A stretch of 64,000 nt of DNA from Erigeron canadensis (taxonomy: Eukaryota > Streptophyta > Magnoliopsida > Asterales > Asteraceae): contig NC_057764.1 of NCBI RefSeq assembly GCF_010389155.1, positions 36,526,275 to 36,590,274 of the forward strand, given 5' to 3'. Position 1 is the stretch's first letter. Each line of letters starts with the position of its first letter. Positions 22,583 to 35,491 of the stretch are shown one piece after another. The translations under genes and the position numbers were made by a program. The notes under the pieces were generated by a model. That model was not told the origin of the DNA. It did no database searches and saw nothing but the letters and a program-made list of their open reading frames with translations.

Positions 22583-23342
22583 TCCTCCTTATTATAAAGC
22601 TACCCTTAAATATTGCCACATATGATTTATCCTAGGTGGCATCCCCATACTTTTTTACAATATATTTATTTATATTTTCATTTATTTATATTTATAAAAA
22701 ATACTAAATATATTTTTTGATTTTTTTTTCAAAAATACACACATTACTTGTGGTAAATATATTGTTTATTTCTAAAAAAATATTTTTCCAAAAATACACA
22801 CATTACTTGTGGTAAATATATTGTTTATTTCTATATAAATATGTTTCCTAATGCCCATCGACACAATTATATAAAATTCTTAGGTGTTCTTTTTAGTTTT
22901 GTTCTTCACCACTTTCAATATGCAAGTTAACCGATTTGTTATATTTCATGTGTTCTATTGCACGTCTTTTTTTATTTTTCTTAATTTATTAGTTATGGCA
23001 CAACTTAATTACAGTAAGATTTATCTTTTCTTTGCTTTATTGTTATTGTTACTCAACTACAATACTTTTTTTCTTAGATTTTGGGTAATCATTTTTAATG
23101 GCAAATCTCATGATGGTTGTTAATCAAAGGTGTTAGTGAAAAATCTATCGTTTTTGTAAATAAAATTTTTGGTTTCAATTAATAATTAACAACATAAATA
23201 ATAAATAGACTGAGTTTTTATATATTATTAAAGCAGAAAAACAATTTGTTAATAATTGTTAGCGTATATATATAGTTTTAGCCAACACTTAATTGAACTA
23301 TATTTTTAAACAACTGCGCATTGCGCGGGGTAAAAGACCTAC
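22583..23342 (+). mobile_element. Helitron-like element, family HEL-C, copy 2
   Basis: Begins A|TCCTCCTTATTATAAAGC and ends CTGCGCATTGCGCGGGGTAA...CTAC|T. Contains CCACATATGATTTATCCTAG, GTGGCATCCCCATAC, TTTTTTACAATATATTT, parallel to copy 1. A roughly 60-bp tandem duplication (AATACACACATTACTTGTGG twice) lies at about 22730-22845. Confidence 0.6.
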
Positions 23343-23348
23343 TATATA

Positions 23349-23809
23349 TATATATAAAAGTTATTTTGAGAACCATTTTTTTGCGAGAACTTTTCAAATC
23401 AAGCTCAACCGATTATTCTTTCTACATGAAAATTGTTTTTTGATTGTTTTCTGAATAACTTGTGTGTAATTTTGAAGTTTATAATTGCGTGGAGGCATTG
23501 ATTATCATCCGTTATACAATTATGTGGAGATTTGGATTCTTTATTACATGTGCACGAATATTGTTATGATTACATGTGATCATAGCAATATTTGTGCACA
23601 TGTGATCAAGAATCCAAATCTCCACATAATTGTATTACGGATGATAATCCATGTTCCACACAATTATAAACTTTAAAATTACACATAAGTTATTCAGAAA
23701 ACAATCAAAATACAATTTTCATATAAAGAACAATCATCAGTTACGCTTGATTTGAAAAGTTCTCAAAGGTTCTCGTAAAAAAAAAAGTTTCTCAAAACAA
23801 CTTGACCCT
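23349..23809. mobile_element. Long foldback transposon, related to the 2459 element
   Basis: The two arms are inverted copies meeting near 23580 in CACATGTGATCATAG. Ends: AAAGTTATTTTGAGAACCAT at the left; the right end reverse-complemented is AGGGTCAAGTTGTTTTGAGA. The GTTATTTTGAGAACC core is shared with the element at 2459. Inserted in TA-rich DNA, so the target duplication cannot be resolved. Internal arms differ from the 2459 element. Confidence 0.75.
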
Positions 23810-24874
23810 ATATATATATACCTTTTTATCACTTGCTTGAAAGAATAGCAGATGAAGATAAGAAGAAAATGAGAAAAAACATGGGGAAGAAGAATAGTTG
23901 ATAACGTTGATGAAGAGCCTTAGGAGTCTGAATCGTTGGTAAGGTGAGAGGGTGTGAAGGGGGGGGGGGTGGGAGGGTAGGAGAATTTATGCCTCCATAC
24001 TGGAGTCTTCACCACCGCCACCTTCAAATTTACAGCCGAGAGGATTGATGGTAGAGTTATATACCTTTTGTTGATAAATGGAGAGAGAAAGACGGGGAGC
24101 GTCTACGAGATGGGTCCCATTAGAATTTTTACTATCGGAAATTAAAAAAAGAAAGAGCTGCAGGTATATATATTGCGTGTCTATATATGCATATATACAG
24201 TTTATGTAGAAGAAGAACATGACATGGCCAACTACTTTTTTTTCTTTTCTTTTTTGTTTCTTAGTATATTTACAAAATAAACTCCATAGTATTATATATT
24301 TACAGTTTAGTTTAATTGTTTTTATAACTTAGATATTAATCATTATAAAGTTTCTTTTTTAAAATATATATGTTTTAAATGGACTTTAATATGTTTTTAA
24401 TTTTAATGTGGTAGTATATTTTTAGTTTTAAAAATTGTTTTGTGTAATAAGAGAAAGAAAAATAATAATTTGGAAGAGTTGAAAATTTATCGGACGTCAG
24501 TAAAAATGATTGAGAGGGTTGGTTGATATGGTTGGAAGGTTAAATTGAGTTAGAGAGATTTTATTAGTGGAATTTAAAAAGGTTGATAAATTCTCCTCTT
24601 TCCACTCCGCCCCGTGAGAGGCATGAGAAATAAAAAGAATAATTTTCTTGAGCAATAAAAAATTATTATTCTGATAAAGTAAAACCTACAGTAACTTTAG
24701 ACACACCACCGACTTTTAGGAATTTTTGTTATATATTGTGTATACCTAGTTTTTATTTGAATTGCAGCATATAAAATGGATAAAATTGAACTGGACATCT
24801 AGTTGCGCAAACAAAAATGTCATAATAGTATAATCTCGAACGAGATCTAAAACTTTTAATTTGAAAAGTATTTA
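23810..24874. other. Intergenic, nothing recognised
   Basis: Contains a G-rich run at about 23958-23975 and AT-rich DNA. No convincing gene. Confidence 0.5.
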
Positions 24875-25217
24875 GGGTGCACTTAGTTAGGGAACACCAC
24901 TTGTTTTTAATTTTTATTTTAAAAGAAAAAATCAAAAACATAAAACGCGTTCAAATCATGGTTTCCAAAAATGTTTTATATAAAAACAGAAAACATTGTT
25001 TTTCACTTTTCTGTAAAAAATTAGAAACCACTTTTTATTGTTTTCTCCTTTTCATTTTCTATTTTTTAAATTTTGAAAACCTCAAATTGTTTTTTCATTA
25101 TCTAGTTATGAGCTCATTTTCAAAAAAAATTCTCTGTTTTCAAAGATAAAACACTTTTTACTTTCTAGAAATTAGAAATGGAAAACTTAAAAACAGTTTA
25201 CACAACTAAACGCACCC
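24875..25217. mobile_element. PIF/Harbinger-type MITE
   Basis: 343 bp. Left end GGGTGCACTTAGTTAG and right end, reverse-complemented GGGTGCGTTTAGTTG, are terminal inverted repeats. TTA flanks both sides (24872-24874 and 25218-25220), the TWA target duplication typical of PIF/Harbinger (Tourist-like) elements. AT-rich interior, no coding. Confidence 0.8.
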
Positions 25218-27285
25218 TTAAGACTCTAACCGGGCCAAGTTTGGTCCTCATATGTTTCACAATAACCTGTAATATTTTGATCATTTTTGTGTATATGAAA
25301 GTCCCAAGTTTGCGCATATTAAACTCTATAACAACAAACGTAAACTTTTTAAGAACAATGAACACAAAAGTATATAAGTTTAATTATATGTAATATTAAT
25401 TAAATAGTGAATACATGATCGGTTTACAAATAAAGAAAAGAGAAAATATTGTTAAGTTTTGACACACTAAAAACTTAACAAAATACAAATGATGCAAAAC
25501 ACACACTAAGTGTAAACGTTAAACACACCAGCATCTTTGCGGCTAGGTCAAGTGATGCCTTATATAGGCAAAGAAGGACATCATATGACAACCCAATAGA
25601 AGTTGACAACCTGATGTTGACACACGAAGGTTGTCAATTATCTATTGGTGTGTAAGACTGGTCTACAGGGTTCTCTTTCTTCATCTTGTTTGTTTCCAAA
25701 ACGGGTATGAAAGAGAAACACAAAGGTACCATTTTGGTACAAGGTCACATGTCTTATATCTGCTCGATCAACGTGTGTCCTTGAGGACCAATCTTCTTAT
25801 TTTCATATTCCCGCCTATACTTGACTTACAAATATTGGTGGTGAGTCATTAAACTCATCTTTAACTCGAAGATAAGGAGGATCGATGAGGGCTCGCTGAC
25901 AGAGTCCCTTGCTGAGTCTTTCAACGAATTCATCACTCAACGGTATATATATCTATGTACATGCTACACCACCGAATAAGAAACGTCATATAGCGATCAG
26001 CCTATCAATATTTGAACGTTAGCACTTCTTCAATTAATTTCCCGTTCTCTAGAGATAAATTATTTGAGCATAATTATTGCATTTGTTTGCATATATATAA
26101 CCAACAACGCCGAATAAAATCCATATGGCCATCTACATATTCAATGTATTTAAAAAAAGAGTTAATAAGGACGTATAATTAGTATATCGTTTATTAATTT
26201 GTTGCATTATAATTATACTACTAACCAGGTTCTTGCCTCCTGTCAAACAACATCGCTTTCGGCTCACCTACGATCACTTTCAAAGCTTAATTTTGAAAGA
26301 TCCGATTTCAAAACTTCTCTCTATATATAATAATCTCATAACACACGCCCTATTTTCGCTTTCTGATGTGACTTTCTTTATTGGTCACAAGTACAAATTT
26401 CTTATGATCTTATCTTCGTTGTACAAATGTCAATTCTCATTTGTACTTACTTAATTTGATGTAGCCTGTATATGACGCTAGCTACTAAAAGATTTGTAAT
26501 GTTTGATGGTTATTTAATTAGAAGTAATTGTCAATTGTGTACGTAGTACGTACAATATTCTATGGTTCGATAGCAGGCTTAAGACTAAATATCAACAAAC
26601 GACTGAACGAGTAAACCTGTTTGTTTTGGACAAAAACCAATCAAGTCGAATAGAATTGAATGTCTTGGGCCAGTATCCGATTTGTTTGTTTTAATTTTAC
26701 TTTTTGTTAATAGTGTTGGGTTTAATTTAAATTAGCTAACAAGGTTTGAGCCATTCGGGTCTTGGTCTAGAACACATGGTGTTTTTCCTACAGGTTTCAT
26801 TCTCGAGGGTCATGTAATGTTAGAAATTGTGCCTTTGTAATGTTATATTCGTTTAAAATATGAGAGAGTAAACCTTTAAGGCATTATCGGTTATTTGAAC
26901 TCGGGGTGAGAAATTTCAACAGGTGTTATTAGTTTTTCCGCATTTTCAAACAAAAAAAACTAGACTCGACATCTTAATAAAAGTTGCTGAAACTGATAAC
27001 GGGGGATTTATTTAGAACTTGTAGCCTTGTTGGAGGAGTACGTTTTAATATGTACGAATATATTTAATAGAAATAATTTAAATGAAAACTCAAATGTTAA
27101 TTACAAGTGTTAGTAAAAAGGCGAATGTTTGTAGTCCATTTTCTTTCCGAAAAATTTCGTTAGCTTTTGAAACTATTTCAAGTAGTTTGTGGGTCTTTTT
27201 TTTAACGTTCGGGTTTTGGCCAAATTTTATTCACACCATTTGTTGTCTCTACACACACATACCGGTCAGGATGCTATTGTTGTAG
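25218..27285. other. Intergenic, nothing firmly recognised
   Basis: About 2 kb. The part at 25500-25930 is less AT-rich than average, with a possible TATA (TTATATAGG near 25560) and text resembling a decayed retroelement or gene, but I could not identify a protein in any frame. Confidence 0.4.
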
Positions 27286-27462
27286 TCTATAGGGAAAACC
27301 CCCGGATAAATCGTTAAACGACACAACATTTACGGCATTGAATGACATTTGGGGTAAAATCTGCGCCCCATTAGATTCGAACTCTGATTGTTCAAGGAAC
27401 AAGCCTTTATTAGAAGTCTGAAATGCTACTGGGCTATCAACCCATAAGTTTTTTTTCCTTTG
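27286..27462 (-). mobile_element. tRNA-derived SINE-like fragment
   Basis: On the minus strand: A box-like ATAGCCCAGTAGCATTTCAG and B box-like CAGAGTTCGAATCTAATG at tRNA-like spacing. No clear tail or target duplication, so limits are approximate. Confidence 0.5.
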
Positions 27463-27734
27463 AAAGGTTGTAACGACTAACGAGTATATTTTTGCATTAA
27501 ATGAGCATTAACTTGAAGTTAACCGTAAACTATTTGCCAACTTCAATTCAAGTGGAAGGTTTTCTTGATCTTTATTTGAACAAGAAACCATATAAAGTAT
27601 TGGAATATTGGAATGGAAGAGTACGTAATCGAATTTATGACAATTCATTTAATTTAGACTACTCTTTTATTTTCTCAGATAGCCACTTGCAGTCTTGCGC
27701 ACCCTTTCAATGATATTCAATAATAAATTGGCAA
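27463..27734. other. Intergenic, nothing recognised
   Basis: A 70-residue open frame (27501-27713) has ordinary composition but no family I recognise and no partner exon. Not called as a gene. Confidence 0.4.
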
Positions 27735-28450
27735 ACATTTGTATATAATTTTCAAGCGACAATCATATATTCACCAAAATGTAAATATAAATATGCAAAT
27801 TAAACAAGTAACGCATGTGATAATCTAAAATCGAGCATTTCAAGCCTTATTATTAAACAACAATATGCATGTATGACCAAAAAGAAATTAGCCTAGTGGT
27901 AAGGTAGGTGAATGTGAACTTAAGATCTCATGTTCGATCATCGTTGGGCACAAAAAATAATTTTTTTAAAGTACCCGCTATCAATGAAACTTAGACCCAT
28001 ATGTAAAGTTTAAATACCCCAGGTTCGATCCTCCGGAGTGTCCAAATCATGTGGGGATTAAGATAGAGGTATTTTACTGGCATTATATGGCTTATACGAG
28101 ATGTGTCGGTAGATATTCAATTATGGTACCGTGGATAGGGTTTCTCCATCACCCTTTTAACAGTATGCATGTATGGTTAGTGGAAAGATACAAACAAAAT
28201 TAAAAAAATATAAAAAAAAAAAAAAAAAAGTTGCCCACGGACGTGTGTTTTTAGAGATATCTTGATGAGCTCCACTAATCTCATACGAGTATTAATGTAT
28301 GCCTTTTAATTTATCTAAATGGTCTCCGTATTTAATTTGCTTATTTTTGTTGTAATAATAGTATACTCGTAATCTCGTATTATTTAGCTTTGGCGTTAAT
28401 TAGAACGTCCGTACATGCGGTTTTGATATTTAATTACCCCTAATGTGCTA
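27735..28450. repeat. Segmental duplication, copy 1
   Basis: Two sub-blocks recur in the same order further right. Block x (about 27735-27860, ending CATTTCAAGCCTTAT) recurs at 28608-28735. Block y (about 28165-28450, with TAGTGGAAAGATACAAAC, GTGTGTTTTTAGAGATATCT and TTATTTAGCTTTGGCGTT) recurs at about 31067-31350. In this copy the blocks are separated only by a SINE. Confidence 0.75.
27876..28163 (+). mobile_element. tRNA-derived SINE with 12-bp target duplication
   Basis: A box TAGCCTAGTGGTAAGGTAGG, B box-like ATGTTCGATCATCG, and a second B-like GGTTCGATCCTCCGG further in. Flanked by the perfect 12-bp duplication TATGCATGTATG (27864-27875 and 28164-28175). It splits copy 1 of the segmental duplication. 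Confidence 0.78.
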
Positions 28451-29112
28451 CTAACATCGGAAAGTTAACGACACTAATTAACAATTCTGTTAGTGAGGGA
28501 CCGTCATTGCAACTAAAACATATCTTCAGGGACCACGGTTGCTAAAAAATCAAGAAAGCAACTTTCGTTGCAAAAAGTAACAAACCACGAGGACCATTCT
28601 TGTATTTAACTCTATAATTTTCAAACAACAATTGTATATTCCTCAATTATAAATATAAATATACAAATATTTATACAAAAGTAACGGATGTGATAATATC
28701 TAATCGATCATTTCAAGCCTTATCTTACTATAAACTAGATTATTTTCTCGCGTAATATACCCACAAGACACATATTTAAGAAAATTAAAAGAACTTAAAT
28801 TTTTCATTAATAAAAAAAATATTTAATAACCATTAATAAAGTATAAAATTTACCTAAGATCTTCATATTCTAAGAAATTTTAACTTTAATTAATGTTTCT
28901 AAACATGTATCTTGTGAGCACATGTTAGAATATGATGATGTCATTAGTTAATAAGTATTTTGTATCAAGGATAATTAATATGATATGTGTGTTATGTTTT
29001 TGTTTAATGATATTGTAAAGTTAAATATATATTATTTTTTATATTTACCAATATCAAATTCTAACTAATAAAGTAACATGAAATTAAATTGACGTAAGTC
29101 ATTAAATATTAA

Positions 29113-29375
29113 ACCATCTGTCTCATTTTAAATGTCTTACTTTGACTTTCAAGTCTTTTTCTTGCAATTTGACCGTAAATATTTTTGCATAGGTTATATA
29201 ATACTGATATAAAATATTTGAATGGATTGACTTTTAAATGTATTTTTCATTGATATAGTTTTCATCAACTAGACAACAACTATATAATACAAATTTATAA
29301 TTACGTTCAAAGTTGAAAGAAAAAAAACTTAAAAAGTCAAAATAAGACACTTAAAATTGGACGAATGGAATCTTA
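29113..29375. mobile_element. Stowaway-like MITE
   Basis: Left end ACCATCTGTCTCATTTTAAA and right end, reverse-complemented, TTCCATTCGTCCAATTTTAA are inverted. Both lead into GTCTTA(C/T)TTTGACTTT. Similar in design to 9841 and 11809. The exact ends are uncertain by a few bases. Confidence 0.65.
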
Positions 29376-29376
29376 A

Positions 29377-30540
29377 TCTTAATATATACAATAAGACAGT
29401 TGAATTAATAACTTATTAACCAATCAAATTGCTCAATTTAATCAAATTGACTATCGCCTATGTCATCAATTGAATTAACTATACGTTAAAAATACTAATA
29501 ACTATTATTCAAATATATTATTATATTAGTATTTATATTAGTTTGTACAAAAATACTCATTAGTTTTCACTTTTTTATTTTTCATTAATAATTTACACTA
29601 TTTAGCCCCGAATACTTAATTTACATTTATTTTAGCCATCAACTTGAGAGAATTTTTTTAAATTTATAATCATTTAATTAACTAAAAAGGTTTCAACATA
29701 TGAAATATTGTCTACAAAAAAGTATTTCAAAACCTAATGACTTATTAACAAATATTAGATAAGATTTTTATAAACTATAAATATTAATACTTAGTTCAAT
29801 ATTTAATATAAACACAATTTGAACTCTAGATATATATTTCCAAATATAATAACAGATGACGATGTACAACATCCTTATCCTAAACACAATAGGAATCACA
29901 GAACATGGGAGATCACAGAACAAAACACAATTTACAATAGGGGGTTACTTGAATACTAAATCTAAATCAATATGAACTCCATTCAAAATTTATTTTATTT
30001 CTCAATCAAAAAGGCACATAATTTGCTCCTTTTTTATATAGCGGTTTTGCGTATTAATGTTTAAAGTTACAATTATTACTCAAAACAAAAGTCCTAATTG
30101 TTATCAAATAATACGAAAACAATCCTAATGTTATCTAATTATCATATGACAGATGATTGAAAATAAACCTATGCTTGTTATGGGTCCGCATCATGATGAA
30201 ATACATATACTTGAATGTCAGGTACATTATCACAATTTAATTCTTAATGATATTTAACAACAATATCACATTATGAGTACAAATATTCAAAAAAATTTAC
30301 AATAGAGAAATTACTATAACATGTGCCTTTTGAATGACTATGATAAACAATTTCATCAATATGTTTCAGCTAATAATGACAGTGATGAATATATGATTAT
30401 TGTATTACAACTTGCAAAATATAACACTTGAAACCGTATATTTTCAAAATTATAAGTTTTTATGACTTAAATGTATGGAGATATAATATTGATAATATCG
30501 TAAAACCATGTCCAGTGTTGGGCACGGATCTAAAATCTAG
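29377..30540 (+). mobile_element. Helitron-like element, family HEL-D, full-length copy
   Basis: 1164 bp. Starts A|TCTTAATATATACAATAAGA and ends GGGCACGGATCTAAAATCTAG|T, so it satisfies the A|TC...CTRR|T rule at both ends. Its two ends match the element at 9054-10064 in reverse orientation. Internal matches include AACTTATTAACCAATCAAAT and CATCATGATG. No helicase coding seen. Confidence 0.75.
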
Positions 30541-31066
30541 TAACTCATATATGTCAAAGTCATGTTCATAATAAAAATAACACATGGATAAAAAAAAAAT
30601 ATTTAATCATTGTATATATGTTGATCGGATAAAAAAGAAAAACAGAATAATGTAAATACAAAATAATATAAATATAGTTTATTATTATAATTTAAACGAA
30701 AATAAATATTTTAAAAGTTTCCATAATACAAATAAAGTATATCCAAATATAATAATTATTTTATGTTATTTTCATGATGTAAGGGAAGTTTTAGGCGTAC
30801 AGTTTTTTGTCTAATAATTATTTACGGTTTATTACTATTTTAATTATTATTTACTGTTTATGATTTAATGTGGTTTTTTGTTTAATCATTTAAGTTATAA
30901 GAATTAATATTATTATTTATTAAAAATGAAATAATTAAATTTGATTTAATGGTTCTAAATCAAAAAATAAAATTCATCTAATGAACTTATTTCTTTAAAA
31001 AAAAATTTAAAACCTTGTTATATATAGATTGATAAATTTGTTGATAGATATTAATTAGTGCAAGAA
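30541..31066. other. Intergenic, nothing recognised
   Basis: Very AT-rich DNA inside the split duplication. No gene. Confidence 0.45.
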
Positions 31067-31555
31067 ATATGCATGTGTTTGTATAGTGGAAAGATACAAA
31101 CATAATTAAGTGGGGAAAAAAACAATCTTCACACGGAAGTGTGTTTTTAGAGATATCTTGTTGGGCCCCACTAAATCTCACATTCTCATTTTAATGTACG
31201 AGTATGTTTTTTTTAAATTTATCTAAATAGTTTCCGTAATTAACTTGCTTATTTTTTTTTGTGATTAATACTAGTACTCGTACTATTTAGCTTTGGCGTT
31301 GATTAGAACATCCGTACATGTGATTTTGACATTTATTAGTTTAGTCCGTACATGTGATTTTGACATTTATTAGTTTAGCTCTTCACACTTGATATATGAG
31401 GCCTGATTTTTTCTTAGAAAAACCATTACACCGTTACAGAAAAAAAAACAAAAAACGTACTTGTTATTTTCAAATAAACCGAACGAGAAAAATCTCAACA
31501 TTTATCTGTGTGCGACAATAATAAATGAGTTTGCTTTACAAACAAATATAATTTA

Positions 31556-32600
31556 CTAGCATTAATACCCGTACGATGTATTGATTCATCATATAAATAC
31601 ATCAATTTTTATATAGAGAAAATGAAATTCGAATGCGTTTCATATTATGAATTTAGTTCTTTGACTATAGCCTAATAGTAAAATACATGTATTATAAAAG
31701 TTTTGGTCAACGTCTACTTTTCATACCGATATTGATCTGATTTAATGCTTAAACCCATAGTCATTTAACATGATTTGTGTCGTTTTAATGTTTTTCAATG
31801 CGACTTTCATTAGAGTTAGTAAATAGATGATTAATATGAAAATAAATAAATAAGACATAGTTTTAAGTATGTTAGGAATTTTTGTAACCATTTTTTTATA
31901 TAAAAAAGTTTAAAAAGAATACTTTTTTTACACATGTGATAATATAAATATATTTTGAAATTTATAGTTATATGATAATATATTAAGTAAAGAAAATTGT
32001 TCTAGTATCTTTATTTTTATCTTTATATATACTAAAAGACAACTGATCTAATAACTTATTAACCAATCACATCGTTCAATTTTATCAAATTGATTTTCGA
32101 TGATGTCATCATTTAGATTTCTACATAATTATAAATCTAAATAAATAAATTACTCCGTATATAAATTAATCGAGTAGCTAAGCTAGCTATAAAAGTGCTT
32201 ATCAAAAAGAGTTCCATGTAAATCTAGATAACTATGGTTTATTATATTATGTATATTTTTTAAAAAGTAATGAATTAATTATTTAATTATCTATTGTTTC
32301 TGTATATATCTAACGAGTATTATGGTTAGTGTGTTTGTGATGCTTTTCAAAAAATATATATAACATATACATATTCATGAGTTTTGAGAGGATTTGACAA
32401 AAGAAATTTCGAGCGACAATATTGTTTCTGTTTAAAATTGAATAATTTTGATATTTAATATTTAGTAAGGTAAGTGAAAACTAATTAGGAATTCTAATAA
32501 AATTCAATTAAGTATATTTAAATGGACATTTGTCGCTCAAATAATATGACACGTGTCGATTAAATAATCTCTTAATCTTGTTTTAGTATATTTTGCTAGA
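31556..32600 (-). mobile_element. Helitron-like element, family HEL-E, copy 2
   Basis: On the minus strand it begins TCTAGCAAAATATACTAAAA and ends CATCGTACGGGTATTAATGCTAG|T. The 5' block (GACACGTGTCATATTATTTG, GCGACAAATGTCCATTTAAA) matches HEL-E at 7677 and 47745. A HEL-D 5' end in the opposite orientation (TCTTTATATATACTAAAAGA at 32020) is nested inside. Confidence 0.6.
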
Positions 32601-32604
32601 CTAG

Positions 32605-33299
32605 TGTTCAGGGCCGTCAAATGGACGGGTAGTCTCAAAATATATTAATCAAAGCTAAAAATTTAGAATTTAAGTATATTAAATAGATACCGACTAAAAT
32701 TAAAATACCTAAAAATAAAACATAAAACGATTCAAATAAGGAAAAATTTAAAAAAGTAATGCATAATAAACTAATCTTTCGGAGAAGACCTATCACACAT
32801 ATCGGAATCATACTCACTATTAAAACATAAACATATATTAATAATTAAAAAATTAAAAAGTTGCATTGCGTACGAAGATCAAGTACTAATTCTTAATGGG
32901 TAAATTTCTGCTTCATGAATCTCTATATATATTCTTAGTAAATTGATTCTTAATGACAATTTTTGATTATAGACGAATTAAAAATTTACACAATAACGGT
33001 ATGATTTAAGCAACCATCAATATGACCAATATCACAACTTAATCAATACGGAAGCTAAAGAAGAAACATATAAAAATTAACTTCATATAAATATTGATTC
33101 CAGTTTACCCTCTTTCTTTTTCCCCAACTTTAGTTAAATAAAAAACATTAGAGTTCACTGTTAAATAGTAATAATAATGATTAACTATGAACAAAATATA
33201 TAAATAAAAAAAAATCTTTTTAGTAGTCAATCGTAGGTTGTTTTTATTTTGGCCGTAGGCTTTTTTTTTTGTTGAGAATATGTAAGGGTCTTTTCTAGG

Positions 33300-33351
<52 letters not shown>

Positions 33352-33540
33352 GATTTTTTTATAATTTTTTTTTATTAAAGGTCACACATTATTTATTAAA
33401 TAAATTTTAAAAAAATAGAGGATTAATAAGGATGAAATATTAGATTAAAGGAGTGGGATTAGAGGTGCCCAGTACCCCAACCCCCTCTTTTAGTTATATT
33501 ATAGAAAAGAGGTACTAATATGGTAAATTTCCAAACAAGC
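32605..33540. other. Intergenic with a TAA microsatellite
   Basis: AT-rich. Only the (TAA)n run at 33303 stands out. A short CAGGGCCGTCAAATGGACGG at about 32609 could be a transposon end but no partner was found. Confidence 0.45.
33303..33351. repeat. (TAA)n microsatellite
   Basis: About 16 uninterrupted TAA units. Confidence 0.95.
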
Positions 33541-33900
33541 AATATATGTTGGGTATATTTGTCAAAACTAGTTGTAGCTGGTAGCTGTAATTTTAGTTAG
33601 AGCTGTAAGCTGTAAGCTGTAGCTTTTATTTTTTAAAAGTGTTTGGTATGGTAGCTGTAGCTGCAACTTTAAGAGGCATTTGTGTAACTTTTAAAGATTA
33701 TAAGCTTCATCGAAAGGTAAAGCTTCTGAAACGCTACTTTAACTAACGTTTTATTTTAAAGCTTATTCTTTTAAATAAAGTTAAAGTTAGTTGCATCCAA
33801 ACAAAACTTTTAATATTTTAAAAGCTTTTAGTTTAAAATAAAAAACTAAAACTTTTTACTGAGTTATCGAAAAACTTATGCTAAACATAAAGAATAAGCG
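33541..33900. mobile_element. MITE-like repeat related to 1100-1330
   Basis: The left part has reiterated AGCTGTA (AGCTGTAAGCTGTAAGCTGT). The right part is the inverted counterpart of 1100-1330 (see there). Both ends resemble 'TTTGGCA/TTTGGTATGGTAGC' hAT-like termini, but no target duplication was resolved. Confidence 0.45.
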
Positions 33901-35105
33901 TTATGTGGAGTCCTATCATCATATTTGAAAAAGCGTTCGGGGCTTTTATGCATACATGTCATAAAGTGTTCTTTGAATAGGTAAAGTGGCATTAATATAA
34001 TCTTCCAAGTGGCCTGGTTAACATCAGATGACTATTAATAAGTTCGGAAATATCGTCTAAAATCCACTGGATTTGATTAGGCATAACCGTGTGATTATGT
34101 CATTATCTTACACACTAATAGATACATCTTCTTAAACTTCAAAAGTTTAACACTTTTGTTCGACTCTAAATGGAATATTACATGAAAATTAACCATTTCG
34201 CCCACTAATTATAATGTTATGTAGTTAGACCTGATTTAAACAACTTCTTACTCACTATCGAGTTAAGACCTCATTATTTGAAATTCATCTTGAAAAAAAT
34301 AATTATTTTTATTATAATTATTAAGTAAACCATTAAGCTGGCTACTCTTTGGAAGTTTTTTAATGGAAACTCCGACATTAGAAACTCTGGACTTGGTAAG
34401 GGTGACCTTTTAGAACGTCGGACTTCGCTTACATAGACCTCAACCCCAGTGTTTTATACGCCACTCTTCACATTTTACAACTATGTTATTTGTACGAATT
34501 GAGATCTTCAACGGTTATTCCAATCTCATAGGTGAAGTTGTAATAACTTCAACCATTGGATTATCTCCAATGGTCAAGATGTAAACATCAAATTTTAATC
34601 TTGACCATTAGATTTTAATCCAATGGTTAACGTTGATTCAACTTTATCTATAAAGTAGGATCAAACTTTAGAGAATCTTAATCCAATGTACACATGACAC
34701 CTATAAATAAAATCCGACGTTCTAAAGACCTATAAGCAAATATGATCGGATAGACTAATGGCTCTTCAATAATACTAATTTACCGTTATATAAAAGTAAT
34801 ATGCACGAACAATCCATGATGTATGTGATGGTATATGATTTTACAAAGTTGAACAAATGGGAATCAAGTATGAAGCATTGGTCATATGATAGTGAATCGG
34901 AATCATTGTAAGCCGGAAATTACGAAAAGGGAGAGTTGGCATCCACCCTAGTCATCCTCTTTAAGTTCGATGATTGATCAACTTGATGTACGTAGTACTG
35001 GTTTCTCAAATGGAACCTAGGTCGAATTGAGTCATTATCTAGTCCAACCCAATGAAAAAGGCTTTTTGATACATAGAGAGCTAAAAGTCAAAGATATATA
35101 AACTA
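33901..35105. other. Intergenic, nothing recognised
   Basis: About 1.2 kb with moderately mixed composition. I see a local inverted pair around CAACGGTTATTCCAATCTCA and CCATTGGATTATCTCCAATGG (34510-34635) but no gene. Confidence 0.45.
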
Positions 35106-35491
35106 TCTTTATCTCGGTTACATTACAAAACATTTATTCCCGTCAAATTTTTTCAAGTTTTCAATTTTTCAAGTTTCAACAACTCATTTTCATCTCTTTC
35201 TCAAATCTCAACCACTAATTTTTTTTTCTCTTTCATAAATCATTTTATTCCTCTAATTTATTCAAAATATTTTATCTCAAAAACCGTACAACAATAAATT
35301 ATCAAAATCATATGGGTGTTTTCAAAATTTCATGCTCTTCCATTAGAGATGTCATTCGATATACTTTTGACGAATTTTTAAATCCGATGATAGAGCCGTA
35401 CGACTAAGGCATTTGGTTATCACACATATCACACTCTATGACCTATCAGCCCCACCATCTCATCGTCGCAACGCACGGATACTTTCTCTCG
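35106..35491 (+). mobile_element. Helitron-like element, family HEL-A, copy 3
   Basis: Ends CGTCGCAACGCACGGATACT...CTCG|T as in copies 1 and 4. The 5' end is diverged (TTTATCTCGGTTACATTACA), so its start is approximate. The interior contains ATG at 35312 opening MGVFKISCSSIRDVIRYTFD..., terminated early by TAA compared with copies 1 and 4. Confidence 0.7.

Larger units (their letters stand above)
28608..31350. repeat. Segmental duplication, copy 2, split by transposons
   Basis: Block x' at 28608-28735 and block y' at 31067-31350 match copy 1, but here about 2.3 kb of mobile elements separates them, including 29113-29375 and 29377-30540 and probably a minus-oriented Helitron-like end at 28735 (ACTAGATTATTTTCTCGCGT). 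A 37-bp tandem repeat (CCGTACATGTGATTTTGACA twice) occurs at about 31300-31378. Confidence 0.7.
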
